A DNA stretch of 64,000 nucleotides from NCBI RefSeq assembly GCF_024347055.1, contig NZ_AP024895.1:2046001-2110000 (forward strand), given 5' to 3'. The notes below the pieces were generated by a model. That model had not been told where the DNA came from. It did not search any database and saw only the letters and a list, made by a program, of their open reading frames with translations. This document shows, piece by piece, positions 16,160 to 23,860 of the stretch. A program made the position numbers and the translations under genes. The first letter of the stretch is position 1; every line of letters starts with the position of its first letter. The DNA comes from Vibrio porteresiae DSM 19223. Lineage in GTDB: Bacteria; Pseudomonadota; Gammaproteobacteria; Enterobacterales; Vibrionaceae.

Positions 16160-16819
16160 ATGGAATCCTCCTCAGCATTGATCGATCCCAAAGTAAGGCA
16201 ATTGATCGATACGCTTTATCTGACAGAAAGCAGAAAGCGAACCATGGTAGCGTCTAACAAGTGTGTCCATCCCCAAGCTAATAACATAGCGGATTGCTCA
16301 GAACAGAGGCAGATCGACCGTAACTTAGGTAACTTGATTTATGCCTTAGTGCGACGGGTAAAACCCAAGACTGTGTTAGAGATGGGCAACACGCTGAGCC
16401 TTTCCACTCTCTTTCTTGCTGCAGGCGTTAAAGATAATGGCTTTGGCAAAATTATTCGGTCGCAGCCATCCGCTCAACAACTTAATGAAACCTTAACGCA
16501 CCTTCACTTGGCGCAATTGACAGAAGTGGTTGAATGGCACAAACCCGATGTGACACAGAGGTCGCAAGCTCATGACCTCAATAACATTGATTTTCTATTG
16601 ATGAATGGGGAAGAGAATGACTGCAAAGATCTGCTTCAACAAATAGAGCCTGTGATGGCAGCAAAATGTGTGATAGTGACCGACAATACCGACAGCCAAA
16701 AAGCTCAGTCATATCTCGATTACATTCGCGACCCGCACAATGGCTATATTTCCTGTGCGTTAAGTGTGATTGGCGAGTCGCCTACCAGTCGGCGGGAGAT
16801 CACATTGAAAATGGCATAG
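16160..16819 (+). CDS. O-methyltransferase-like protein
   Basis: 219 residues. A SAM-binding fold is suggested by the motif-I-like VKPKTVLEMGNTLSLSTLF and the acidic motif NIDFLLMNGEEND, as in caffeoyl-CoA-type O-methyltransferases. Motif I is degenerate (EMGNTLS instead of the usual E.GTG.S), so activity is uncertain. GGACTAGGCTATG gives only a weak ribosome binding site. Divergent from the TetR gene, likely its target. It converges with the LysE gene, the two stop codons being 4 bp apart. Confidence 0.65.
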   Translation: MESSSALIDPKVRQLIDTLYLTESRKRTMVASNKCVHPQANNIADCSEQRQIDRNLGNLIYALVRRVKPKTVLEMGNTLSLSTLFLAAGVKDNGFGKIIRSQPSAQQLNETLTHLHLAQLTEVVEWHKPDVTQRSQAHDLNNIDFLLMNGEENDCKDLLQQIEPVMAAKCVIVTDNTDSQKAQSYLDYIRDPHNGYISCALSVIGESPTSRREITLKMA

Positions 16820-16823
16820 CCAA

Positions 16824-17453
16824 TTAAGACTGGGTGATTTTATGTAGCAGCAGCTGTAACCCCGCAAAACCGAATGTCGCACAAAACAGCAATTCACTGG
16901 CTCTCCGCGTTTTCGCGTAGAGTTGTCTGGTCAACTGACTGGAGAAAAGCACCGCGTAGCCCAAAAACACACTTGCACTCACCGCCCCAACCGACACGAT
17001 GACAGAGACCAAATCCATCGCACTAACTTGGTTGGGAATTCCCACCGAATAAAGCGCACCAAAAAAGAGAATCGCTTTAGGATTGGTGAGATGCAGCAGC
17101 AAGCCTTTGAGATAGTACGCGCGATAGGAACGTTTCGTCGTCTGCAAAATTACGGTGCTTTGCGGCTTCATCACGGAGCGAAAGGATTTGTAGGCAAGAA
17201 ACAGCAGATAGAGCGCGCCGATATAACGCAGCACTTCAAATAGCCACACATTGGCTTGCAATACGGCGCCTAAACCAAACGCGGCGGTCATTGACCAAAA
17301 AAAGGACCCCGTAAGTATGCCCAGCGCCAAGGTAACACTCGCTTTACGCCCTTGACTCATCGACGTGCCAGCAATCGCTAATGTGGCAGGCCCAGGGCTG
17401 GCAATCGCGACCAGCGCCGACAGTAGAATTAAAGGATAATGAATCGTATCCAT
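16824..17453 (-). CDS. LysE/RhtB-family amino-acid exporter
   Basis: 209-residue inner-membrane exporter with six predicted helices. It has the family motif ALVAIASPGPATLAIAGTSM near the N-terminus and HLTNPKAILFFGAL in the middle. The substrate (amino acid, homoserine lactone or similar) cannot be set. It lies 84 bp downstream of, and on the same strand as, the AraC regulator at 17538-18506, which may control it. Confidence 0.92.
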   Translation of the reverse strand: MDTIHYPLILLSALVAIASPGPATLAIAGTSMSQGRKASVTLALGILTGSFFWSMTAAFGLGAVLQANVWLFEVLRYIGALYLLFLAYKSFRSVMKPQSTVILQTTKRSYRAYYLKGLLLHLTNPKAILFFGALYSVGIPNQVSAMDLVSVIVSVGAVSASVFLGYAVLFSSQLTRQLYAKTRRASELLFCATFGFAGLQLLLHKITQS

Positions 17454-17537
17454 GAAAAATAACGCCCTTCCTTGGCAAAATAGTTACTCATCATGGAGAG
17501 AAAATGCCTATAAATCAAACAATTTCATCACCAAGGG

Positions 17538-18506
17538 TTAATGTTCTAACGCGGTCGAGGTTCGCTCCGCATGCTGACGATATTGTGAAGGTGTCACGTT
17601 AAAATGCTTTTTAAACAAGCGACTAAAGTGAGCCACATCATTAAATCCCGTGCTGTAAGCAATATCGGAAATCGTACGATGAAGGTTTTGACTGTCACTC
17701 AACATCTCAGCCGCCTTTTGGGTGCGATAGAGCCAAATCATACGGCTTAGCGACATGCCCTCTTCATTAAGCAACTGATTGATATAACGGGTAGAAACAC
17801 CGATATGCTCTGCCACATCATTGCCGGTTAACTCAGGATTGCTCGCCCACAGTGCAATGCTTTGTTTTACCCGCATGACGATCGACATTTGGCTATGACT
17901 CAGACGAGATCCAACGGCAGCCCACTGTTCAGAAAGCAACATCATCACCCACTCCATGGTGGCTTTCGCGACTCTATCGGCCATCAACGAAGAGACAAAA
18001 GGTGCATGATTGACCAATTTAGTCAGGTGACCTTGAACGAAACCCGTCACTTCGCTCTGTCGGTTTAACTCTGTCACCGTTAAAGAGTCGAAGTTGGTAT
18101 GGTAAGTACCCAAACGTGATTTCGGCAACGCCATGCTTACCAACTCAAACTGGTCGGGAAATTCCAAATCGTAATAACGGCTGGCATCACAAATCCACAT
18201 CGATTGCTGACCAAACTGGGTTTCATTGCCATCCTGTTTTGCTAAGCAGTTACCAGAAATCAACCAATTAAAGATCACATGGTTCTCTTTCGCACTTTGG
18301 ATGATAGATGTGGTGCGCTTCACTGCATGAGGTGTGGCTTGCAACCTCGCTAATTGAATGCCCCCGACAGATTGAGCACAAATATGACCAGAAAAACGTT
18401 TGGCTGTATCACACTGATAATCAAGTGGAATCACTGCTCGCGTTGCTTCATCACGCCAGTGATCAAAACTCAACTCACCATGATCAGCCTGATTAGATGT
18501 TGTCAT
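17538..18506 (-). CDS. AraC-family transcriptional regulator
   Basis: 322 residues: N-terminal AraC_binding_2-type sensor domain (about 1-200) and a C-terminal double HTH (NDVAEHIGVSTRYINQLL and ISDIAYSTGFNDVAHFSRLF). Same strand as the LysE exporter and divergent from the EamA/cyclase genes, so it could regulate either. A dyad at 18764-18790 lies in the 476-bp gap to the EamA start. Effector unknown. Confidence 0.9.
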   Translation of the reverse strand: MTTSNQADHGELSFDHWRDEATRAVIPLDYQCDTAKRFSGHICAQSVGGIQLARLQATPHAVKRTTSIIQSAKENHVIFNWLISGNCLAKQDGNETQFGQQSMWICDASRYYDLEFPDQFELVSMALPKSRLGTYHTNFDSLTVTELNRQSEVTGFVQGHLTKLVNHAPFVSSLMADRVAKATMEWVMMLLSEQWAAVGSRLSHSQMSIVMRVKQSIALWASNPELTGNDVAEHIGVSTRYINQLLNEEGMSLSRMIWLYRTQKAAEMLSDSQNLHRTISDIAYSTGFNDVAHFSRLFKKHFNVTPSQYRQHAERTSTALEH

Positions 18507-18763
18507 AATGCACTCCTACTTCCTATCGATTGCCCTAACTTAGCGGCGGTTGGTTATCACCATAAGCGACCTACTATACAGCAAGTTACATGCCGTTATG
18601 GCGATTTTATTCGCGCTGAGAATAGACTGCTGCTTAGTGCCACCATCACTCAATAACTGGCGTCCACAAAAAACTGATTGGCGTTTTGAGATAAGCAAAT
18701 CGGTTGAGAACATGTATCAATAAATAGCAGTTAATTTGATATAAATCTCTGAAAGTTCATTTT

Positions 18764-18790
18764 GGTGCAAGGTATTGCACTACCTGCACC
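18764..18790. promoter_or_regulatory. Dyad in the AraC/EamA intergenic region
   Basis: GGTGCA(A)GGTA-ttgcac-TACCTGCACC, a 10-bp inverted repeat with a one-base bulge, in the 476-bp gap 18507-18982. It lies 193 bp before the EamA ATG. The rest of this gap is AT-rich with no gene I can support. Likely regulatory; the protein is unknown. Confidence 0.45.
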
Positions 18791-18982
18791 AATATAAAGC
18801 AAGAATTTACAGAATAATATATCAAAATGAAACAACTAGCATATTGGTTCTTATTCAGTCAAACATTGACGCTTACGCAATCAAGAAAAATGCATCAGCG
18901 CGTGCCAATGTGGCCACAAAAAGGTCGATGTCTTCATCGTCATGCCACTGGAAGTGGTGAAAAAACAAAAAAGGATTTTGCC

Positions 18983-19906
18983 ATGTCGAAAAAACTATCC
19001 GGGCTCATTTACGTCGCCCTCTGCTACATTTTGGTCGGTTCAAGTTACCCCATTGCCCAACAAGCCATGGAGCAAGTCCCTACTTGGACATTTACCAGCA
19101 TTACTTTCGCAATAGGTTTTCTATTTCTGCTGCCAATTACGCTCAAATCAGATCGTACCAATTGGTTTAAGATTGCGCCGCGCGATTGGTTTATTGTCGC
19201 GTTATTATCACTACTCGGCGCGGTGTTATACACCGTATTTCTGCTCTACGGATTGCCATCTACCTCAGCAACCACAGCGTCAGTGGTAACCAGTGCTGCG
19301 CCTGCATTCGTGGTCGTAATTTCTACGCTCTTTTTTAGAGAAAAGCTCTCCTTTGGTGTCGCAATGTCGGTGGTTTTAGCCATCATCAGCGTGGTGGTTA
19401 TTTCGCTTCCATCAGGCGGTGAGGGCGGCACCACGACAGCAATGGGCTTGATCTTTCTGCTCTTATCAACACTTTCAAATGCGTTAAATATTGTCTTCGC
19501 TGGCAAATTGCAGTGCTCACTCAAACCCATTTCTATGTCAGCAGGCGTTTGCTTAACTGGGCTGATTTTCTCTCTACCGATGACATTTTCTGAGCTGCAC
19601 AGTTATTCCCTGTCATCACTTAGCGCAAGCAATATTGGTGTGATGGTGTATTACGGCATTTTCGTTTGGGCAGTGCCATACATGCTGTTTTTCAAAGGTG
19701 TTTCATGCATCTCTTCTGCCTCTGCGGGTATCTGCGTATCCGTCGTTCCCGTTGCGGCTATGGTGACGGCCGCGCTGTTCTACGGTCAATCCATCACAAT
19801 GGTAGGCATCATAGCAACCTTGATCATTATCGCTTCAATCGTCTTTTCTGAAGTTGATCTCTCAAAGCTGCTGCGCAAATCAGCCCTTTCTAGAGATCCA
19901 GCGTAA
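18983..19906 (+). CDS. EamA/DMT-family transporter
   Basis: 307-residue membrane protein with ten predicted helices in two EamA repeats (the repeats start near YVALCYILVGSSYP and LIFLLLSTLSNALNI). The ATG at 18983 has AAGGAT upstream. An in-frame extension to 18827 has no ribosome binding site and reads like non-coding sequence, so it is left out. Followed 81 bp later by the cyclase-family gene and probably co-transcribed with it. Exports small metabolites by family; substrate unknown. Confidence 0.9.
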   Translation: MSKKLSGLIYVALCYILVGSSYPIAQQAMEQVPTWTFTSITFAIGFLFLLPITLKSDRTNWFKIAPRDWFIVALLSLLGAVLYTVFLLYGLPSTSATTASVVTSAAPAFVVVISTLFFREKLSFGVAMSVVLAIISVVVISLPSGGEGGTTTAMGLIFLLLSTLSNALNIVFAGKLQCSLKPISMSAGVCLTGLIFSLPMTFSELHSYSLSSLSASNIGVMVYYGIFVWAVPYMLFFKGVSCISSASAGICVSVVPVAAMVTAALFYGQSITMVGIIATLIIIASIVFSEVDLSKLLRKSALSRDPA

Positions 19907-19987
19907 GCCAGCATTACCTAACAAATTCGCATCTAGCAGGTCAGCATCTAGACTGACCTGTGTTCCCCATAAGATAAGGACGTCATC

Positions 19988-20650
19988 ATGACACAAACGG
20001 TCAAACCCACTCCGGTTAAAGAGTTCATTGAATTAAACCATCAAATTCAACATGGGATGGAAACCTACCCAGGATTAAGTCATGTGGATATCTTTGAACA
20101 CGCACCACGCTTTGAAAACAGTGCGTTGATTGACGGCATGTCACTATTTGGTATTTCAGGAACTTACATCGATTCACCTTTCCACGAAGACCCTAATGGA
20201 CACAAAATTTGTGACTATCCATTAGAGAAACTGGTGAATTTGCCAGTGGTTGTGGTGAACAAACCGACAGAACGAATTTTCTACGAAGCCATTGATTTTG
20301 CAGGCTTAGAACTGAAAGGTTGCGCCGTTTTACTTAATACGCAACACGATCAACATTTTGGTACGGCTGATTATGGTGAAAACTGCCCTTACCTATCCAA
20401 TGAAGCGGCTGAATACCTTGTCTCTCAAGGGGTTGCTCTAGTGGGAATCGACTCTCCATTGGTCGACAATATTAAAAACCCTAATGCAGAAATCCCAGTA
20501 CACAACATTTTGTTGAGTCATGGCGTTGTGATATGTGAAGACATGACAAACATCGCAGCGGTAAATGGGAAAAATGCTTATTTAACCGCAGTACCACCAC
20601 GAGTTCCGATGGCAAGTTTTCCAGCTCGCGTATTTGCAGCAGTTTACTAA
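19988..20650 (+). CDS. Cyclase-family protein (kynurenine formamidase/isatin hydrolase fold)
   Basis: 220 residues with AAGGA upstream. The family metal motif HxGTHxDxPxH is present in altered form as ISGTYIDSPFH: Asp and the last His remain, but the two leading His positions are Ile and Tyr. The core GVALVGIDSPLVDN and the C-terminal HNILLSHGVVICEDM are kept. Such Tyr-variant cyclase proteins occur in other genomes, but their chemistry is not known to me. Co-directional with the EamA transporter; followed by a good terminator. Hydrolase role by fold only. Confidence 0.82.
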   Translation: MTQTVKPTPVKEFIELNHQIQHGMETYPGLSHVDIFEHAPRFENSALIDGMSLFGISGTYIDSPFHEDPNGHKICDYPLEKLVNLPVVVVNKPTERIFYEAIDFAGLELKGCAVLLNTQHDQHFGTADYGENCPYLSNEAAEYLVSQGVALVGIDSPLVDNIKNPNAEIPVHNILLSHGVVICEDMTNIAAVNGKNAYLTAVPPRVPMASFPARVFAAVY

Positions 20651-20676
20651 TTGATTAACCAGCCACCTCAATAAAA

Positions 20677-20711
20677 AATCCTCAGTGTTGGGCTGAGGAT
20701 TTCTCTTTTTT
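20677..20711 (+). terminator. Terminator after the cyclase-family gene
   Basis: Stem AAATCCTCAG / CTGAGGATTT followed by TCTCTTTTTT, 26 bp past the stop codon. The gap 20651-20983 otherwise holds AT-rich promoter-like DNA and a direct repeat at 20921-20950. Confidence 0.9.
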
Positions 20712-20920
20712 GTCCCATTTTTGATGCTGATTCCCCTGTATTTTTTATAGTCAACTTTAAACTTAGCCTAGTTAAAATTGGGACATTACTGGGCACAATC
20801 GCACCAATAAAGCACATCTAAACCAATTCATTTAACAAAAATGCCATTTTATTAAATTTACCATTAAAATAGCAATATTATTCAACAACTTATAACAACT
20901 AAAAATACCACAAATAAGGC

Positions 20921-20950
20921 ACTAATCTTGCTTAAACTAATCTTACTTAA
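20921..20950 (+). promoter_or_regulatory. Tandem 15-bp direct repeat upstream of araC-type gene
   Basis: Two adjacent copies, actaatcttgcttaa and actaatcttacttaa, 14 of 15 identical, 34 bp before the AraC-type ATG at 20984. AraC-family proteins usually bind tandem direct repeats, so autoregulation is likely; inferred. Confidence 0.55.
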
Positions 20951-20983
20951 GTTGAGTAACATAATCTAAAGGTGAGGTGACTT

Positions 20984-21913
20984 ATGGGCCATCTGTTTTC
21001 AACTGCTGGTATTCAAACTAAAGAACGCTTCGATTATTGGAATGATGTCGTATTTCAGCGCTACGCTCCATGTTTAGGGAAGATAGCCAATCAAACCATA
21101 TTTAACGCATCCACTTCGGTTAATGAATTTGGTTCTACTGAAATCAGTGATGTGGTTTCTGATGCCATCTACTATGACCGACGCAAATGCGACCTTAACT
21201 TGATTGAACGAGACGATATTTTTATCTCCGTAATGACCGAAGGCAGTGCGCATTTTGAACAGCATGATCGCAGAGTGACTCAACAAGTCGGTGATGTGCT
21301 GATTTACGATTCCGGACGCCCCTACGCTTTTCGCTACCCCACCGCGTACAAAGCAACCTTAATCCGTGTGCCCCGCCCTTTATTAACGACTAAGATTCCC
21401 AACATGGATCAACTCGGTGCCAATATTCTCACTGCCGGCACCGTTTACAATCGCTTAGTTCGCTCTCTGGTAGAAGAGACCCATCTGATCGCCACATCTG
21501 CTGAACTTATTGATGAACGCCATTTTGTGACACCGTCACTAGAGATATTAACCACGGCGATATCACGCTCAGTAAGCGGTAATGAGCCTTGCCACCCAAC
21601 CTCAAATCAATTAGCCGCGGTGAAAAACTATATTCGCCAACATCTCAATGACGAAGATCTCTCATTAGAGACCATCGCCAAAGCACAATGTATGTCGGTA
21701 CGGACTCTCTCTAGGTTATTTGCAGAAATCGGTGAAACCCCACGGCAATGGCTACAAAACCAACGCTTAGCCGGAGCCTATCAAGCGCTCAGTTTAGGAA
21801 AAGTGCGCAACGTTACTGAGGCAGCCTTTCAGTTCGGCTTTAAAGATCTTTCCCATTTTAGCCGCCGCTTTAAAGACCAATATGGCATGGCGCCAAAATC
21901 ATTACTTGAGTAA
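20984..21913 (+). CDS. AraC-family transcriptional regulator
   Basis: 309 residues with an AraC_binding_2 sensor domain (QQVGDVLIYDSGRPYAFRY) and a C-terminal double HTH (LETIAKAQCMSVRTLSRLF, VTEAAFQFGFKDLSHFSRRF). GGTGAGGTG precedes the ATG. It is clearly a paralogue of the regulator at 26560-27489, with the same length and domain layout. It follows the EamA/cyclase genes on the same strand but behind a terminator, so it has its own promoter, probably at 20880-20960. Target unknown. Confidence 0.9.
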   Translation: MGHLFSTAGIQTKERFDYWNDVVFQRYAPCLGKIANQTIFNASTSVNEFGSTEISDVVSDAIYYDRRKCDLNLIERDDIFISVMTEGSAHFEQHDRRVTQQVGDVLIYDSGRPYAFRYPTAYKATLIRVPRPLLTTKIPNMDQLGANILTAGTVYNRLVRSLVEETHLIATSAELIDERHFVTPSLEILTTAISRSVSGNEPCHPTSNQLAAVKNYIRQHLNDEDLSLETIAKAQCMSVRTLSRLFAEIGETPRQWLQNQRLAGAYQALSLGKVRNVTEAAFQFGFKDLSHFSRRFKDQYGMAPKSLLE

Positions 21914-21949
21914 GAAAAAAACAAATAGCGACCACCAAGGTGATCGCTA
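21914..21949 (-). terminator. Terminator of the DUF1289 gene
   Basis: On the minus strand, an 11-bp stem TAGCGATCACC / GGTGGTCGCTA (one wobble) with a tiny loop and a TTTGTTTTTTT tail, about 40 bp after the DUF1289 stop. Confidence 0.85.
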
Positions 21950-21986
21950 TAAAAGATGGGATAAGTTTGATGATTGCGAAGGCGCT

Positions 21987-22175
21987 TTACTTGTTCGATT
22001 CTGCTTGAATCTGTGCCATTCTTTTTTGCAGATCTTTTTGCAAAATATTCAGCGCATAAGGTTTCAGCGACTTCCAATTTTTGCACTCTTCACGCGTTCT
22101 CGCACAACCTAAACACCAGCCTTTGGCGTGGGAAAAATCGCACATATCGATACAAGGGCTTTTATTTTTCTTCAT
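21987..22175 (-). CDS. DUF1289 small cysteine-rich protein
   Basis: 62 residues carrying the DUF1289 pattern: SPCIDMC, then GWCLGCARTREEC and a conserved Trp (NWKSLKP). The four Cys are likely to bind metal. Cytosolic, function unknown. It sits 37 bp after the hypothetical gene at 22212-22649 on the same strand, so the two may share a transcript ending at the 21914-21949 terminator. Confidence 0.88.
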   Translation of the reverse strand: MKKNKSPCIDMCDFSHAKGWCLGCARTREECKNWKSLKPYALNILQKDLQKRMAQIQAESNK

Positions 22176-22211
22176 ATGCTTTCTTCTACTTGCTGTCAGA
22201 TAGGCTCGTTT

Positions 22212-22649
22212 TCAAAGCGTGCGGAGCAGTTGATCGATGCTCGATTCTAAGCTGCGCAGCCGGTTGAACTCTTCAAATAGTTTCTGTTCAAGGCTCTTAA
22301 AGTTAAGCGGCAGCGTTTTCTGACAGATACCATAACTGCTATCCAACATTTTATAGCCTTTCCAACTGGCGATTCGCTGCTGCTCAAGTTCCACTAACTG
22401 GCGAATAAAATCGGCCTGAGCAGGGCAATCTTCTTCTGCATGGACACAAACAGGAAATGATTTCTGTTTTATCTGCGGTGCTTCGATAAAGGTCTCAAAA
22501 TGCACCCCACCCTGATTGTGATTAAACCAACTGTCCTTGTAGAGCTGGAGGTAACTTCCACGATTATAGATTTCCCACCCCTCATCGAACCAACTGGCTT
22601 GACGCAGCATTTTCTCAAGGTTACGAAACACACCTTTTACATCTTTCAT
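22212..22649 (-). CDS. Hypothetical protein, 145 aa
   Basis: I do not recognise this protein. It is soluble, rich in aromatic and charged residues, and predicted mostly helical at the C-terminus (residues 85-145). It has three scattered Cys (VCVHAEEDC and GICQK). Codon use is normal for the window, and it has its own upstream gap and a co-directional partner (DUF1289). A GTTATAAC palindrome close to a Zur box (22698-22711) lies 49 bp upstream of its start, which raises the possibility of zinc control. Probably a conserved Vibrio hypothetical. Confidence 0.7.
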   Translation of the reverse strand: MKDVKGVFRNLEKMLRQASWFDEGWEIYNRGSYLQLYKDSWFNHNQGGVHFETFIEAPQIKQKSFPVCVHAEEDCPAQADFIRQLVELEQQRIASWKGYKMLDSSYGICQKTLPLNFKSLEQKLFEEFNRLRSLESSIDQLLRTL

Positions 22650-22697
22650 AAAACAAAACTCATAGCGACGATGATTTACTCATCATTAATAACAAAC

Positions 22698-22711
22698 AAC
22701 GTTATAACATA
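22698..22711. promoter_or_regulatory. Zur-box-like palindrome (weak)
   Basis: AACGTTATAACATA matches the perfect Zur-type palindrome at 27677-27690 in 12 of 14 positions when read on the minus strand. It lies just upstream of the hypothetical gene at 22212-22649. The gap 22650-23071 is otherwise AT-rich with no gene I can support. Confidence 0.3.
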
Positions 22712-23071
22712 ACAATCCACAAAGCCAAACCATCAATTGTTAAATATTGTCGTAACTATGCACCAAGATGTTAACCATGCAGGTGAGATAAAGAGCGAAA
22801 CTAGTCACTGACTATTGCCGCAGTTTGCCATTGGCTCTAACCAAGTTTTGCCAAGCAACTGTTTAGCTTAAAATTCCTGACCACTTTCTTATGTCAGTTC
22901 TTGACCTACATATACTAATATTAGATTATGTGCCTAGTTGATTAATTGTGATTATGCATATGTGTACTTTTATGGCGTCTGTATTTTCTGAATTTATTAT
23001 TAATAACAATGTCTGCTGAAAAGACAATGACAAATGGTTAAAAAACAACCAAAATAATGGAGTGGTAAAAT

Positions 23072-23515
23072 ATGAAGGGTAAAATCCTAGATTTTAATCA
23101 AGAAAGCCGTTCTGGAGTGATTTCTGGAGATGATGGGAATCGGTATAATTTTGATATGGAGCAATGGAAAGGATCAGTTTTACCTAAAGTGGGCAACAAA
23201 GTTGACTTCGCGGCAAAAGGTGAAAATGCAGAAGCCATATATATAGAGACACTTGTTGCGGGTGGAGCATCTAAAAAAATAGCTGCTGCATTGTTTGCTT
23301 TTTTCCTTGGTGCCTTTGGTGCTCATAAATTTTACTTAGGTTATACCAAGCAGGGAGTGATAATGCTGCTGGTATTTTTGTTTGGTTTTATATTACTTGG
23401 CATTCCTTCGGCGATTATTGGAATAATAGCATTTGTAGAATTCATTCTTTATCTAGTTAAATCAGATGAAGAATTTGAGCAAACCTATGTAATAGGCAAA
23501 AAGCCTTGGTTCTAA
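23072..23515 (+). CDS. Cold-shock-like domain fused to TM2 membrane domain
   Basis: 147 residues. Residues 1-60 look like an OB-fold cold-shock domain (MKGKILDFNQESRSGVISGD; Gly and aromatic spacing as in CspA). Residues ~68-135 form a TM2 domain with the typical ALFAFFLGAFGAHKFYLGYT and a second hydrophobic helix. GGAG lies upstream of the ATG. Inner-membrane protein of unknown role. It lies in an AT-rich stretch flanked by a long gap and the cassette-like remnant, so horizontal acquisition is possible. Confidence 0.8.
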   Translation: MKGKILDFNQESRSGVISGDDGNRYNFDMEQWKGSVLPKVGNKVDFAAKGENAEAIYIETLVAGGASKKIAAALFAFFLGAFGAHKFYLGYTKQGVIMLLVFLFGFILLGIPSAIIGIIAFVEFILYLVKSDEEFEQTYVIGKKPWF

Positions 23516-23539
23516 AGTATCTAAAAAATTAACAAAACA

Positions 23540-23597
23540 GAAAAGTAACAGTTGACTATCATTTCATGATTATAGCCAATTGTTACTTTTCCTTTTA
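23540..23597 (+). terminator. Long hairpin, probable terminator of the TM2 gene
   Basis: Arms of about 19 bp (GAAAAGTAACA at 23540-23550 pairs with TGTTACTTTTC at 23581-23591, pairing extends inward with two imperfect pairs) followed by CTTTT. Located 24 bp past the TM2 stop. Confidence 0.65.
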
Positions 23598-23604
23598 TTA
23601 AAGA

Positions 23605-23735
23605 GTTATAAACTTTAGAGGCAACATGAACTAAAAAATCTGGAATTTTGGGAATTAATATCTGATGCACTTGGTCTAGTGATATATAAAAATGACTTCC
23701 AGGTCGTAGCTGTCCCAAATGAGACTAGGGCTTAA
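23605..23735 (+). pseudogene. 3' gene fragment ending in an attC-like site
   Basis: From about 23619 one frame reads RQHELKNLEFWELISDALG and continues to VAVPNETRA before a TAA at 23733-23735; it has no start codon and is closed upstream by TAG. It is protein-like but too short to identify. Its stop codon lies inside GCTTAAC (23730-23736), which fits the R'' box of an integron attC site, a position where cassette genes often end. I read it as the tail of a lost cassette gene; tentative. Confidence 0.35.
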
Positions 23736-23830
23736 CGCTATAAAAAAGTTGGGAGTCAATAATTAATTTTGACCTAATTTAGATTGCCAAAATATAGCGC
23801 CCTGTATTTGGCAACCGAACTATGCGTTAT
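23730..23830 (+). other. attC-like recombination site (degenerate)
   Basis: 101 bp bounded by GCTTAACGC and GCGTTAT, whose TAACGC/GCGTTA cores pair. Inside them AGTTGGG (about 23749) and CCGAACT (about 23816) pair 6 of 7, as L''/L' boxes would. Two inner hairpins are present (GTCAA-N9-TTGAC and TTGCCAAA-N15-TTTGGCAA). Size and nesting fit an attC site; the R' box departs from GTTRRRY, so it may be inactive or a chance structure. Confidence 0.35.
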
Positions 23831-23860
23831 ATGGTAATCAAATCAACACAAGGAGATAAA

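Noticed and set aside
18827..18982. N-terminal extension of the EamA transporter
   Set aside because: No ribosome binding site and a non-membrane, low-quality sequence; the ATG at 18983 has AAGGAT.
23521..23718. 65-aa minus-strand frame in the TM2-HAD gap
   Set aside because: No ribosome binding site; it overlaps a hairpin and the plus-strand fragment and is not protein-like.
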